Below, piece by piece: positions 1-11,579 of a stretch of DNA of 64,000 nt. The notes beneath the pieces were generated by a model that saw nothing but the letters and a program-made list of their open reading frames with translations, was not told the DNA's origin and did no database searches. Source of the DNA: Neurospora intermedia (lineage: Eukaryota > Ascomycota > Sordariomycetes > Sordariales > Sordariaceae). Both the position numbers and the translations under genes were made by a program. Location: NCBI GenBank assembly GCA_037102815.1, contig BTPP01000002.1, positions 1,240,001-1,304,000 of the forward strand, in the 5' to 3' direction. How positions within the stretch are numbered: position 1 is the stretch's first letter; every line of letters begins with the position of its first letter.

Positions 1-2055
1 TGGGATTTAATTATGAGCTTTGTTAATATCTTGTGGTAATAGGGTATACTATACTGCTTTTGAATAGTATAGTTACACTCTCCTAGATCTCGTACTGGTC
101 TTTGCCCTGATTTTGAAGGGATCCTAGACTGGGTAATGCGTAGTTGACGGCGGATAAGATTAAGACTACGATATGTAATTTGTTGGGGTAAGTCTCCTAA
201 TACCTCTATCTTTGGCCTAGTGAATTTACTCTGTATTTTAATATTTTGATTAGCAATCTCTTTGATGTATTGGTTACGCTCCCTCTCCGCTATAGCGTGG
301 ATAGATTTGAAGAGAGTGAATAAATTACTTTTACTACTGATTAAATACCCTTTGATACGGTAGTTAGTAGATTCGTTGGGGGATGTAACTATTAACCCGA
401 AATTGCGATATTGGGATGTATAGCAGCGAGTCTATTGATGACGGTAGGGTATATACGTCTCTTGTAAGTATAGTAATATTTTCTGCTGATTAGTAAAGTC
501 GTTGATTAATTGCTTCTATTGCTGTATAAATATCGCTTTATTAGGTGTAAAGACGATAGTCTTCCAGAGTTCAATAAGGCTACGATAAGTGTGTTCACTA
601 GCCTTTGAGTTCTGTGAGGGACTTTGGCTATAACTCTGACTTCTAGCCGCCTCTAAGATTGCTTTATCGGCTTGACTAAGACGAATCGGCTCTCGCTCTT
701 TGTGTTTATCCTCGCTTGAGCTCCCCTCCCTAGTAGCCCGCTTCTACTTCTTCTTTGCCTGTAAAAGAACGTTGCGGTTGATATGGAAGATATATATTTG
801 TTGTTGTGCTTTTGGGAATACCGTCGATATAGCTGTCTTCATTTGGTTATTAAAGTCTGTAATGATAACCTCTGGTTTCGATGCCTTGGCTTTGATACGT
901 AGCTTCTCAAATGCGCCTATTAACTACGTAAAGCTATCGACCCTCTTATTATTAATAAGACTAAAAGCAGTAGAGTAGATGGAGTTGGTATTAGTTATAC
1001 TAGTAACGATCGTTAATGGAAAACTATAACGGTTCGTTTTATATGTATTATTAATACCTAGGTATTCGGGAAACTTCTGCTACTGGTAGAGGCTATATTT
1101 AAAAGACTATGCAATATACAATAGATGGTTTGGGTTATTACTGGCCTACTTAATAATATAAGGAACCTTCAGATTATTAAAGAGTTTGATGAGTGTTGTT
1201 GTATCTTTATAGTCTTGCCGCTGCTTCCTTTTTAGAAGTTGGCGCTAATTTTCAATGTCTTTGAGTGTATATGCGCTTCCCTTGAACTCCCGTTTAATGA
1301 TAGAAAGAATATCCCTTGGCCGTATACCCGGTTGATAAGACAAAGTAGCAACCCTCCTGAATACCTTGTTGGTTCTTTTGCGGTGTTGAGGGTGGGCAGA
1401 GCTATGAATTGATGGCAAGTGGTTGTGTGTATGATGAGCTGGGTCGGTAGAGGGACGATAAATCCACTTCCAGTTATTTTGCTCAAGAGCGATTGTAGTA
1501 CCAGCCTATTGACAGTCACACTTTCTAGTCCTCGTCTTCCTGAGCTTGGCGGTAGAAGGTCTGGGTTTGCTATGGCGGTTATAGAGTAAACGGTAATACG
1601 TTGGTTTGCTCTGCCGATAATTTGCTGCTTGGCTACGTACGAAGGCCATGCCATGGTTCCGCCCCCAATTATTTAGTGCTTCTTGCACTTCCTGTGTAGA
1701 AGTAAGCGGGTGTGGTGTGATATCTTCCGTTGTTGGGTTGGGTATATCGTCGTATGAAGACTCAGAGTCAGAGTTGGTAGAACTCTCCTCATTATGAGAC
1801 TCTAAATTATCGTTTGGCGGTTGGGTAGAGGGAGGCGCAGAAGCGGTAACGGGGGCGGGAGAGGTAGGAGTAAGCTCGTCTGAGTTGTTTGACTCAGAAT
1901 AGTGGGAACTAGAATCGCTAGTAATTTCGATAGCCGATATGCTGCAGAAGCGACTGTTAGTATACGTAGATAGTATGCATTGCGACGAGTATACTGACGT
2001 TGAAATCGTGTTGATACGCCTCGTTGTCGTGAAGTTATAGTAGTTTAGTAGTTGG
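1..2055 (-). pseudogene. MULE transposase (FAR1-like DNA-binding plus MULE core), broken
   Basis: Read from high to low coordinates. The N-terminus is acidic and Ser/Pro/Thr-rich, followed by a FAR1-like domain containing GRNHGMAFVRSQAANYRQSK and the Cys pair CDC. A middle region with TLIKLFNNLKVPYI and the core GINNTYKTNRYSFPL follow; the latter is the family's first catalytic Asp region, with N where D is expected. Next comes the second Asp region VIITDFNNQMKTAI, then HINRNVL. About six in-frame TAG stops interrupt it, all explainable as CAG-to-TAG or TGG-to-TAG, as RIP gives. No start ATG is visible; the open frame is bounded upstream by a TAA near 2,057. The DNA cut-and-paste role is inferred from family membership; it is not functional as it stands. 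Confidence 0.8.
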
Positions 2056-2195
2056 GTTTACACCAAGTTGCTAATCTCGTACGTTTGCGTTGATGGGAAA
2101 AAATCGCGCACATTGTAGCTTCACGATGGCTGCAATGCTCAAATCGCTAAGGTAAGCGAGTTGGTGGTATGGTTCTTCAGGGTTAGGGATAACAG

Positions 2196-2280
2196 TGACA
2201 CTGCACGCGTAGGAATGGCACTATATAGACCCTTATCTGTGCAGTGTACACTGCACATGGAGGGAAATGACACTGCACGC
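2196..2280. repeat. Iterated GTGCAGTGT motif in MULE-1 terminus, with 20-bp perfect palindrome
   Basis: TGACACTGCACGC occurs directly repeated at 2,196-2,208 and 2,268-2,280. Between them, 2,238-2,257 is a perfect 20-bp palindrome made of the same core in both orientations (TGTGCAGTGT followed by its reverse complement). Four core copies therefore lie within 85 bp, just outside the transposase 5' side. The probable role, inferred from position only, is transposase binding or TIR. Confidence 0.55.
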
Positions 2281-2290
2281 CGAGGGAGTC

Positions 2291-2846
2291 TCTTATTTTA
2301 TTAGAAGTTACAATAGGGAAGAAGGAAAAGAAGAATTAGGAGGGGCGCTATATAGGGGATTATATAAATAAAGGAAGAGGTTTTTATATTAATATAAATA
2401 GGGGTAAAACCGTAGGGTAAGAGAATAAATAACGGGGCGGAAATATATATAAACGGGGGAAGGAGGCGGAGAAGCGGGGTAGTAAATAGGAAGATAAGAT
2501 AAGGAAGCGGGGAGAAGGCGGAAGAAGGAGCGGTAAGGAGTAAAGTAGAAAGGCGGTGAAGGAAGTAGCGTACTAGGTCTAATCCTATTCCTATTATTCT
2601 TATTATTCTAATATTAAAATAATATAATAGTAGAAGAGACGAAATTATATTTACTATAACGGTAGGTAAGAACCGTTATAACTATAAGCAAAATAGGAAC
2701 GGTATAGTAAACTACGGCCGAAATAGAGCTGGGGGTTTTCATCCGGAGGCGCTTAACGCCTTACGGTTTTCCCCTCCAGAGAATTGGAGAAGGACCCTAT
2801 GCCAATAAAGTACTATAATTTATAGTATAGGGAATAAGACTATTAA
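2291..2846 (+). mobile_element. LINE tail L1 (5'-truncated Tad1-type LINE copy)
   Basis: The sequence matches the last about 550 bp of the two long LINEs of this window, including the GGCGCTTAACGCC hairpin and the conserved end GGGAATAAGAC. It starts abruptly, as expected for incomplete reverse transcription of a LINE. Many C-to-T and G-to-A differences from the other copies show RIP. It contains no coding sequence. The left limit is approximate because the neighbouring MULE end is also degraded. Confidence 0.75.
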
Positions 2847-3184
2847 TTATATACTCTAGTCCAATAAAATAAAAACAATAGAATTTATAGCTAGCTATAC
2901 CAACTATACCGGAGTTTTAATTCTATTGAAGTATATATTACTAATATAATAAAAAGTAAAAATTAATACTAGAATCGGCCGTCCCTAGACTTCTATTATA
3001 ATACTATAGTCTAATAGTATAATATACCCAAAAGCCTTAATTACATCGTCGAAATTGGATATATACGGGCCGAATAGTATTAGAAAAATATTAGCGTTTC
3101 TAGTACGGGTATTAAAGGACAGGCCGGCTAGTAATTAATATACCCCTATAATAAATCTATAAGTATTATAATATTATTATTATA
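2847..3184. other. AT-rich spacer, nothing recognised
   Basis: It lies between two LINE tails pointing at each other with their 3' ends. No reading frame of note, no inverted repeat ends and no recognisable domain were seen. It is probably RIP-degraded older repeat or intergenic DNA. Confidence 0.4.
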
Positions 3185-3617
3185 GTCTTATTCCCTATAC
3201 TATAAACTATAGTGCCCTATTGGCATGGGGTCCTTCTCCAGTTCTCTAGAGGGCAAAACCGTAAAACGTTAAACGCCTCCGGATAAAAACCTCTAGCTCT
3301 ATCTCGGCCGTAGTTTACTACGCCGCTCCTACTTTATTTATACTTATAACAATTCTCACCTACCGCTATAGCGAATATAATTTCGTTTCTCCTACTACTA
3401 TATTATCCTAATACTAGAATAATAAAAATAATAGGAATAGGACTAGACCCGGCGCGCCGTTTCCTCCGCCGCCTCTCTATTTTACTCCCTACCGTTCTTT
3501 CTTCCGCTTTCTCCCCGCTTCCCTATCCTATCTTCCCGTTTACTACCCCACTTCTCTGCCTCCTTCCTCCGTTTGCAACTGCCTCCGCCCCGTTATTCAC
3601 TCTCCCACCCCGCGGAC
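3185..3617 (-). mobile_element. LINE tail L2 (5'-truncated)
   Basis: On the minus strand the end GGGAATAAGAC, the hairpin region and the purine-rich stretch upstream match the LINE 3' tail, as in L1. It is truncated at about 3,617 on its 5' side, giving 430 bp. It retains more C/G than L1 in places. The exact target duplication could not be fixed. Confidence 0.72.
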
Positions 3618-4451
3618 CCACCTCCATTTAAGTATTATAATAAATACTAAAACTATTAATAAAAGTAAGTACTAAATAGTTTAAAATATTGTTACTATAC
3701 TTTATATAGGTCTTATTTAATTCTTCTTCGAAAAGCTCCCTACTAAAGGTTTTAATTTCGAATTCCACTCGAATAGGTAGAGTAAATATAAAGGGGTAGA
3801 TCTTTATATTTTTATTATTATTATTTATTCGGAAAGAATATAATTCACTATTAATAATATTATTTAATATACAACGTACTAGAAAAGAATTTTTTTAAAA
3901 TTCGAAGTCTAATTATATTATATATTCTAGAAAGGTTTTCCAATTTCGTACTACCCGTCCCCTTATTAACTATAGGACGACTACTAAACTAGGATCGCTT
4001 AAATCGTTACTATTAAAATAATTAATATTAACGGGTGCGAATTAATTAGCCTATTCTTAAGGAATTTAATCTTCGATGTTAAAACGTAGTACTAACTCCT
4101 ACTTTTTAAATTTTATACTATAATTGAATTGGAAGTATAAACTAAGGCTAGGAAATTCCTCCTTAATTTAATTAATCGGGATATACTCGTTAATTATAAG
4201 GGTTATTTCTCTATAGAACTCCCTAAAATTATTACTAAAATTCTTACCTATACCTTTAACCCGGCCGATATATATATAATAATTTAGGTAATCGTCGGGT
4301 AAATAATAATAATATTATATATTACTATAATTATAGCTTTCAATATAATTATCTTTATTAATAATATAATTATTAATATCCCTAATATTATAAATTGTAT
4401 AATCTTTATAATAATAGAAGTTTATAAATTCCAATAGGAAGATATTATTAT
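3618..4451. other. AT-rich spacer, nothing recognised
   Basis: 834 bp of RIP-like AT-rich sequence between two minus-strand LINE tails. Forward and reverse conceptual frames are full of stops, and I recognise no transposon domain. A remnant of an unidentified repeat is the most likely content. Confidence 0.35.
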
Positions 4452-5222
4452 AGTTTTATTCCCTATACTATAAACTATAGTGCTTTGTTGGTATAGAGTC
4501 CTTCTCTAATTCTCTAGAGGGGAAAATTGTAAAGCGTTAAGCGCCTCCGGATAAAAACCTCTAGCTCCGTCTCGGTTATAGTTTACTATATTGTTTCTAC
4601 TTTGTTTATAACTATAATAGTTCTTATTTACCGCTATAGCGAATATAATTTCGTTTTTCCTATTATTATATCGTCCTAATACTAAAATAATAAAGATAAT
4701 AGGAATAAGACTAGACCCGGTACATTGCTTCCTCCGCTACTTTTCTATCTTATTTTCTACTATTCTTTCCCCTACTTTCTCTCTATTTCCCTATCCTATC
4801 TTCCTATTTATTATCCTACTTTTCCGCCTCCTTCCCCCGTTTGCAAATACCTCCACCCTATTATTTACTCTCTTACCCTACGGTTCTACCCCTATTTATA
4901 TTAGTATAAAAACCCTTTCCCTCGTTTATTTAATCCCTTATACAGCGCCCCTTCCTAATCCTTCTCCTCCTCCTTCCCTATTGTAACCTCTAATAAAATA
5001 GTATCCTCCGGCCGTTATCGTCCTAACCCTATCGACTTAACCTCCAATGTAGAGGGTCCCTCCCCCGGTTCGTCCCCGGGCTTACGTCCCCCGCGGTCGT
5101 ACCTTTAGAGCCTACGTTCCTCGCTCGTACTCTCCGCGATTTCCTTAGTAGTCGTCCCCCTTAGAACCGGTACAGTTTCCTCTCCTCCTTCCTCGGTTCT
5201 TGTGCTAACCTGACTAGCCAAT
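4452..5222 (-). mobile_element. LINE tail L3 (5'-truncated), best preserved tail
   Basis: The minus strand carries the LINE 3' end and extends further 5' than L1 and L2, to about 5,222. The part at 5,000-5,222 aligns by eye with 21,310-21,520 and 37,870-38,100 of the long LINEs but keeps many C:G pairs that are T:A there. It is therefore the least mutated sample of this family region. It holds no gene. Confidence 0.72.
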
Positions 5223-5474
5223 GGGAAGATAGCTTTTCTATTATTATTAGAATTACTAATAAAATATATATATTCGCTAGAGGTAGTCCGAATAGATAAT
5301 AATTAATAAGGGGAATAGAATAACTCGTTTAAATTATTTATTAAATAGGGTATACCTTTATATATTAAAACCGCTGTATTGGAACTTAGGAAGTCCTAGA
5401 ATAACGATTTAAAGTCTATAAAATTTAGCGGTACTATAATAATACTAGATTAATTTTCGTTAGAACTAATAGAT
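5223..5474. other. Unidentified AT-rich DNA, left flank of MULE-A1
   Basis: A short degraded stretch interrupted by the MULE at 5,483. By the target duplication TACTATAA (5,475-5,482 and 9,011-9,018) it was continuous with the sequence after 9,018. No coding content recognised. Confidence 0.4.
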
Positions 5475-5482
5475 TACTATAA

Positions 5483-8400
5483 GGCATTTACTCCGCGGGC
5501 ACCCGGGTCGTCTTACACGGGCACCCAACCTTATACAGGCACCCGAATTAACTATTTATTTCACGTAAAATAGCGATTATATAGTAAATTCCATAGTATT
5601 ACATCTACCCAAAAAAAATGACAGTAATATCCAATAATATAGTTTTATATAGAGATTTCTATAGTATAAAATATCTTGAATATAAAGTAGTAAAGTTTAT
5701 AGCATTCTTCTATATACTTTAAATAGGTCGCTATACTACTACTTTCTAACTACCTCTACCTACTTCGTCTTTTTGGGTGCTAGTAAGCCTAATTGAGCTC
5801 TCTCTCTCTTACATTTAACTACTTACTTAACTAGGGAGCTCGTTACTAGTACGGCTACCTTAATAGAGTTTAGTACTAGCTCTAACTCTATTAAAGGTAT
5901 CTCTAGAGACGACCACCATCGATTTGGAAATAACTACGGCTCTAGCTCTAGTGTACACTCTAGCGTGCGCTCTAGAAATAGGGTTAGCTCTAGAGAGGGC
6001 AAGAATTTAAACTGTAACTCTAATTTTAAAGAAGGACCAAGATCGAGTATTAGAGAGAGCTCAAAGGGTAGAAGTTTTAGCGGTAGAAGCTCTAAAAGCG
6101 GAAGCTATATCACCTCTATCTCTAACTCTAATTCTAACTCTAAAGGTAGTATAACTATTTAAATACAATCTAGTACTAGCTCTAATTCGCTTTCAAATAT
6201 TATATCCGACTCGCCGCTATAGTTAGAAGTATTAGAACTTACCGGCTCTTGTATCCGCCTACGTTTAATAACCTTAATAGATATAGAACTAGGAATTAAC
6301 TCGTTAATATTATCACTCTCCCAATAAGATTTATAGCAGCGTATACTCAATTATAAATAAGGAAGGTTATTAAAGTTACTCTACTTAATATACTTAACCT
6401 TCTAACTTCCTCTCTTATTTTTTAGAATTTTTTACTTTGCAGGAAGGGTATACTCGTTAGGGATAAATTTAATAGAATTCTTAGGGCGGCCTCTCTTCGT
6501 AGGTACAACGTAGGGGTCTCGAAATCGAAGGTAGAAATCTTAAATATCCTATTAAATCAGACTAATTAATAATTATACGTAAATAAATAAATAAAAATAG
6601 ATTTAATATATAAATAACTCCTTATAATACTAGCGTAGGTATATATAGGTAAACTTTAGTACTTTTTTTATAGTTACCCTATTAAAAATAATATAGCGGT
6701 ATAGTAGTTTATACTAGGTAATAAAATTACACTCCTTATTGTAAGGTTCGAGAATAAAGGTAGGCGGATTTTTACGTTAATTGGTTAGTATATACTTTTC
6801 TATTTAGCGGTATTTATAGTTAATTAATTCAAAGGCAATATAATTAATCTATAGTAATAGCTTTCCTAAATATATATAATCGATATACTATTATTACTAG
6901 CGGGTTCACTATTTTACAATCTTCTCTTTCAAAATCTAGTATTAGTTAGCAGCTATTTCTATAATAGCTATAACAAACTTATAAATATCGCTATTACCGT
7001 TAAGAAGGTAGCTTTTAATACTAAGGTTATTTAATTCAACTAGCGATATAACTCTAATACTAAAGTTCCTATACTTCTTAATGTAATAGTATACCTATTA
7101 ATCCCTAATAGGAAGTTAATTCTTCTAAATATATCGAAGAATTAGTATTTGGCCTTCAAATTACTTCTTCAACCTCTCCCAAACTGCCTAGAGCTCTAGC
7201 TCAATACTAGCGTACATTATTAGCTTAAATATAGCTACAATACTATAGGGGTTATTAATAATTTTAATAATAGTTTAAGAGCCAAACCTAGAGCTAATAG
7301 ACCGTATAAATAAATAAATCCTTTAATTAATTATATTAAAGGAAATTGGATTCGCCTACTTATTTTTACCCTCCTTATCTTTAGAATCCTCTTCTTCCTT
7401 AGCGTTATTATTGTCGTTATTCTTCTACTTCTTTTACTTCTTTTTAACGTTAAAAAGAACGTTCTTAGTAATATAAAATAAATAGAGCTATTATTAGGTA
7501 TTAGGGAATATTCTATTTAATACTTACTTTATCTCTTTATATTTATCTATAATAACAATAATTAGTGAGGCGGGTAGATTGTAGCGTAATCCTAACTCTT
7601 TAGTAGCTTTAATTAAGAAGTTAAAAGCCTCTTCTTTCTTATTATTAATAATACTAAAGATATAATTAAATATAGAACCAACAAATAAAACGCTTAAAAT
7701 TTAGTAGAAGGGATAATTAAACCGGTTAGTATTATATATATTATTAATTATTATAACTTCGGGGAATATTTTAACTATATCTATATAAATTGGAAAGGTA
7801 AAGATAAGACCCAATAGCCGCTTATTATTATTTGGATCCATCCTTTTAATATATTCAATATTATTATTATTACCAGACTTAATTAACGCACCAGTAGGGG
7901 TATAGCCATCGAAATTACGGCGGCGTATACGTACACGTACATTATAAATGTCGGTTCTCGTATATATAGAGCCTAGAAAATCTTCTTGTACTATAGCGGT
8001 AATCTCTTAAACTCGTATAGTATTAAATTTAGAAGTATCGTTAATCTTCTTTAAAATTTCTAGCTTCATTTTATAGTATTGGGGGTGCGTAGATAGGTGC
8101 TAGGATTGGCCGTAATTATAAACTTAGAAATCTAGGTTAGAATATAAGCGAAAGTACTAAAGACTATCGCCTTTAATATCCTTATTAGTAAACGCTTTCT
8201 ATTCACACCCATACTTACGTAAGGCTATCTTTCGAATAGTTGCTGTAGATTCCCGGGGTTTACTATAACGGTTATAAATAATATAATATTATATATAATC
8301 TTTAATAGTAGTTCTGGGCTTACTACGACTTTATATACAATTGATTATAAAGCCGTAGAATTTAGCCTAATCGTTAATAAATTCGTATAGAATTTTAATT

Positions 8401-9010
8401 ATAACTATAGGAGGTATAGTACTAGAGGGTAGATTAGTAATAATATTTCTATAGTCAAAGAGCTTATCTTTAGATTCGCTATCGCTATTACTAAGGGGGT
8501 CGGTTGAAGGGTTATAGTCGCGATCGTTATTAGAAAAACCTTCTTACTCCTCCTCTTCATTATTAATTGGACTAGTAGTATCGCTATCGCTATCTTCGAT
8601 ATAAGTAAGGTCGATAGGTATAGTCAGTACTATCTTTACATATAGGTAGTTTTAAGTCTTTAGAAGGGTTAGTAAATACTTCTAGTAATTAATACGATTA
8701 ATATCTACGTACGTACGGTCGATTCTAGCCTGTTCTAGTATTCACAACTAGTCTAATTGTAAAGAGAGAGCAAAAAGAAGGTTCAAAATTACTAAATCTA
8801 AGATCTAAGCATTAAATACTTGTGAATGGGGGTTCCACTGGTTGACTGGGCTGGGCACCGTTTGTATGGAAATGTAGTTGTATAGTTACTGTCTGATGGT
8901 ATTGAAGGGTTGAAAGAAAAAAATCTACACCTTAAACCCTAACCCGCAGGGTGCCCGTATAAGGTTGGGTGCCCGTGTAAGACGACCCGGGTGCCCGCGG
9001 AGTAAATGCC
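5483..9010 (-). mobile_element. MULE-A1: complete family-A Mutator-like element, 3,528 bp
   Basis: Both ends carry the same about 62-bp TIR, beginning GGCATTTACTCCGCGGGCAC. Each TIR holds three GGGCACCC-type motifs starting at TIR positions 15, 37 and 55. The 8-bp TSD TACTATAA lies at 5,475-5,482 and 9,011-9,018. The transposase is on the minus strand. Just inside the right TIR is AACCCTAACCCG. The body is strongly RIP-mutated compared with the copy at 33,573, while the TIRs are nearly intact. MULEs typically make 8-11 bp TSDs, which fits. Confidence 0.9.
5780..8670 (-). pseudogene. Family-A MULE transposase, heavily RIP-mutated
   Basis: It matches the better copy at 33,942-36,900 along its length: acidic N-terminus (TDLTYIE), FAR1-like domain, MULE core, and a long Glu/Leu-rich C-terminal tail. 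The tail includes SNTSNYSGESDIIFESELEL and a TTAGAG-type hexamer array seen on this strand. The initiator ATG is not visible and many stops are present. The Ser/Arg-rich frame on the plus strand at about 5,965-6,162 is an antisense shadow of the tail. Limits are estimated by comparison with the other copies. Confidence 0.75.
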
Positions 9011-9018
9011 TACTATAA

Positions 9019-11500
9019 TCCTAATCCTATTGTATTTATATTTACTTTAAGTTATAATATTTATTATACCCGTTATTTAGCCTATTCTACTTATTTTCCT
9101 TAATATACTAATTTAGTTTTATTCTATTTATTTAATATAGTACTCATACTATCCGTATATTTAATAATAGGAGGCGGCGTAATACCCGATTTTCAATAGT
9201 AGCTAATTATTTTAATAGTATTTAAATACTTAGAATAGGCTGGTTATTGCAACCTTACAATATATTCAATATTTATAATTAAATTTTATAGTCCCTAAAT
9301 AATATACGACGGATATAAGTATATAAACCTGATATTATACTAAAATCCGATATATATTCTTATTTATTATAATAATACTAAATAAATTCTAAAGTATTAA
9401 AAATTTAACTACGTTCAATTATTAATAGTATTATAATTTCGGGTTTTATAAGTTAATTTACTACCTATTCATCTATAAAATCCTTATTAAACATTACTAT
9501 TTCTAATTATTATATTTTTCAATTGTATTTTTACTCTATATATCCAATATTAAATTACAATTAATTATTATTAGATATAATTGGAAAGGTATTGTTATTT
9601 TCGAATTCGGTTAGCTGGTATAATATATCTATTAAATCCAAGTCTATGGATATATTATTTTAATTCATAAATCCGATTTCTAATATAAATTAGTATTTAG
9701 ATCTATTTCAATATCGAAGATTACCTACCTTAATCGGCCTTATTAATATCTTCCTATTCTTTAAAAGGTAGAACGGAGTTTAATATTATAGTATTGTTAT
9801 TATTATTATTATTAAAAATTAATCCGAAATTAGGATTCTAAGCCGTTAGTAATCTTAATTAGCGGAGGAGTATTAGTAATTTTAACTATTATTATTATTA
9901 TTTAGAATAAGGGTAGATATTTCAAGACTAATATTCGTCTACTATATTTAATACGGATTCTATAATTTACCTACCTACTAACTATAAAGTCTACCTATAA
10001 GGACGAAGATTCCTTAATCTTAACCTAACGAAGTATAATAAAGAGTAGCTAGAAGAAGGTGGACTATATAAAGGGTAAACTAAATAACAATATAAGGGGA
10101 AAAATTAATTATAAAAAGAAGAATTAGAATTTAGAATTAGAAAAATACTTGATACTATTAATTTATTAGAGGTTGAACTAACGAACTTTCTAGAATAATT
10201 AAAATACTATAGATTCAAAATATTTACTAACGCTTCTTTAATATATATATAAATTAAAACGATGAATAAAATTATATAAGTACCGGTACGTACCTACCTT
10301 TTAAAATATTTACTAATAATATATAGTATAAATAAATTTAATAAGGGTAGTTTTGTAAATTCGTCCTATTTTAAAATATTAAATAATTCCGAATATCGCC
10401 TTATCCTATATATAAATATATTCCTAATTATATTCTATATGTAATATTATCTATTTATCCCTAATTTATATATTATAAATCTATATATATATATATATCG
10501 CGGCGGAATAGAACTCCCGAATACCCTAGCTAGTAGGGGTAGTAGCTTCGCTATATTGATATAACTAGCTATAACCCTTGCTTAGATCTATTATAGCAAG
10601 GCGAACTACTTTAATAACCTATATTAAATTTCCAACTTTTATTTAAAATACTATTACTATATTTACTATTTACTATACTTACTATATTTAGTAGTTGCTA
10701 CGAATTATACCCCGCTATTTCATCCTAAATTAAACTTTAATAATATATGGACTATTTATATATATATAGTAAAATAAAAGGCGGCAGAATCCAACCGACT
10801 ATACCCTATACGTACAAAAGAAATCTAGTTAAATTACGTCGATTGCGATAACTCTCCTTCTCTTATCTCCATTTCTCTCTCTCTCTCTCTCTCTTATAAT
10901 TAATAACTATAAATTGTAGACGATATTTTATTGCCTGCGGCTATTATCTTCTATATATAATTAATTATTTTTTTTTAATTAACTATCAAATTAATTAACT
11001 CTAAATATCCCCGGATTTTTATAATAATATTTACTATGAATACTATAAGTATAATTATTATTGCTATATTCTTAAATCTATTTAACTAATATATATATAA
11101 ATAATACTTAGTAAGAAACCTAAAAATAATCGTCCTTATAATTATCCTCCTAAGGATATAGCCACCTTAGCCGATAAGAGTAAAAGGACCGTTAATTTTA
11201 ATATATAGGGTCTTAAAAATAATAATAACGAACCGGATATTACCAGTAGTCAACCGTCTTTGCCTACTAATACGCCTCCCAAACCTATTATTCCCAAAAT
11301 ATTGTATTTATTTACTAATTAAAATAGTATTCAACTTCCTATATATTAGGATCCAATAAATTAAATAATCTTTTTTTCCCTTTATATATATCGGTTCTAA
11401 CCTTACTTTAGCGCCGCAATATTATATCGCCGTACAAAGAGCAATAAAAGGGTAGCCGCTTCAAAAGAATAGCTAAATATACAGAGTCGGCCGTATTTAC
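9019..11500. other. AT-rich unidentified DNA
   Basis: Continuation of the sequence at 5,223-5,474. About 2.5 kb of TA-rich sequence with stop-filled frames on both strands, an AT dinucleotide run near 10,480 and a TC run at 10,874-10,894. No terminal repeats or known domain were seen. It may hold the degraded upstream part of the long frame that starts near 11,580, but I cannot show that. Confidence 0.35.
10874..10894. repeat. (TC)n microsatellite
   Basis: An uninterrupted TC dinucleotide run of about 21 bp in otherwise AT-rich DNA. No associated gene. Confidence 0.85.
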
Positions 11501-11579
11501 CAACATCCTTCAAAAGGAGAGCTAGCGCACTGGCACTGGTATTAGTACTGGCACTGGCACTGGCATTGGCTCGGGCCCG

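Larger units (their letters stand above)
1..2285 (-). mobile_element. MULE-1: Mutator-like DNA transposon, left part outside window
   Basis: A FAR1/MULE-type transposase is read on the minus strand, so its 5' side is near 2,055 and its 3' side runs off position 1. The outer end near 2,196-2,280 holds an iterated GTGCAGTGTCA-type motif, the likely terminal repeat. The other end is not in the window, so the TIR cannot be confirmed. The right limit is set by the LINE tail starting at about 2,291. This element is clearly less RIP-mutated than most of the window. It is not the same family as the four family-A or two family-B MULEs further right. Confidence 0.75.

Noticed and set aside
700-978. Short open frame on the plus strand
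   Set aside because: It is antisense to the MULE-1 transposase, whose domains read clearly on the minus strand.
1232-1654. 140-codon minus-strand frame
   Set aside because: Out-of-phase shadow: the FAR1/MULE protein is read in another minus-strand phase through the same bases.
9200-10900. Possible protein-coding region in AT-rich DNA
   Set aside because: Conceptual translations give only Ile/Tyr/Asn/Lys-rich sequence with dense stops and no motif I can name.
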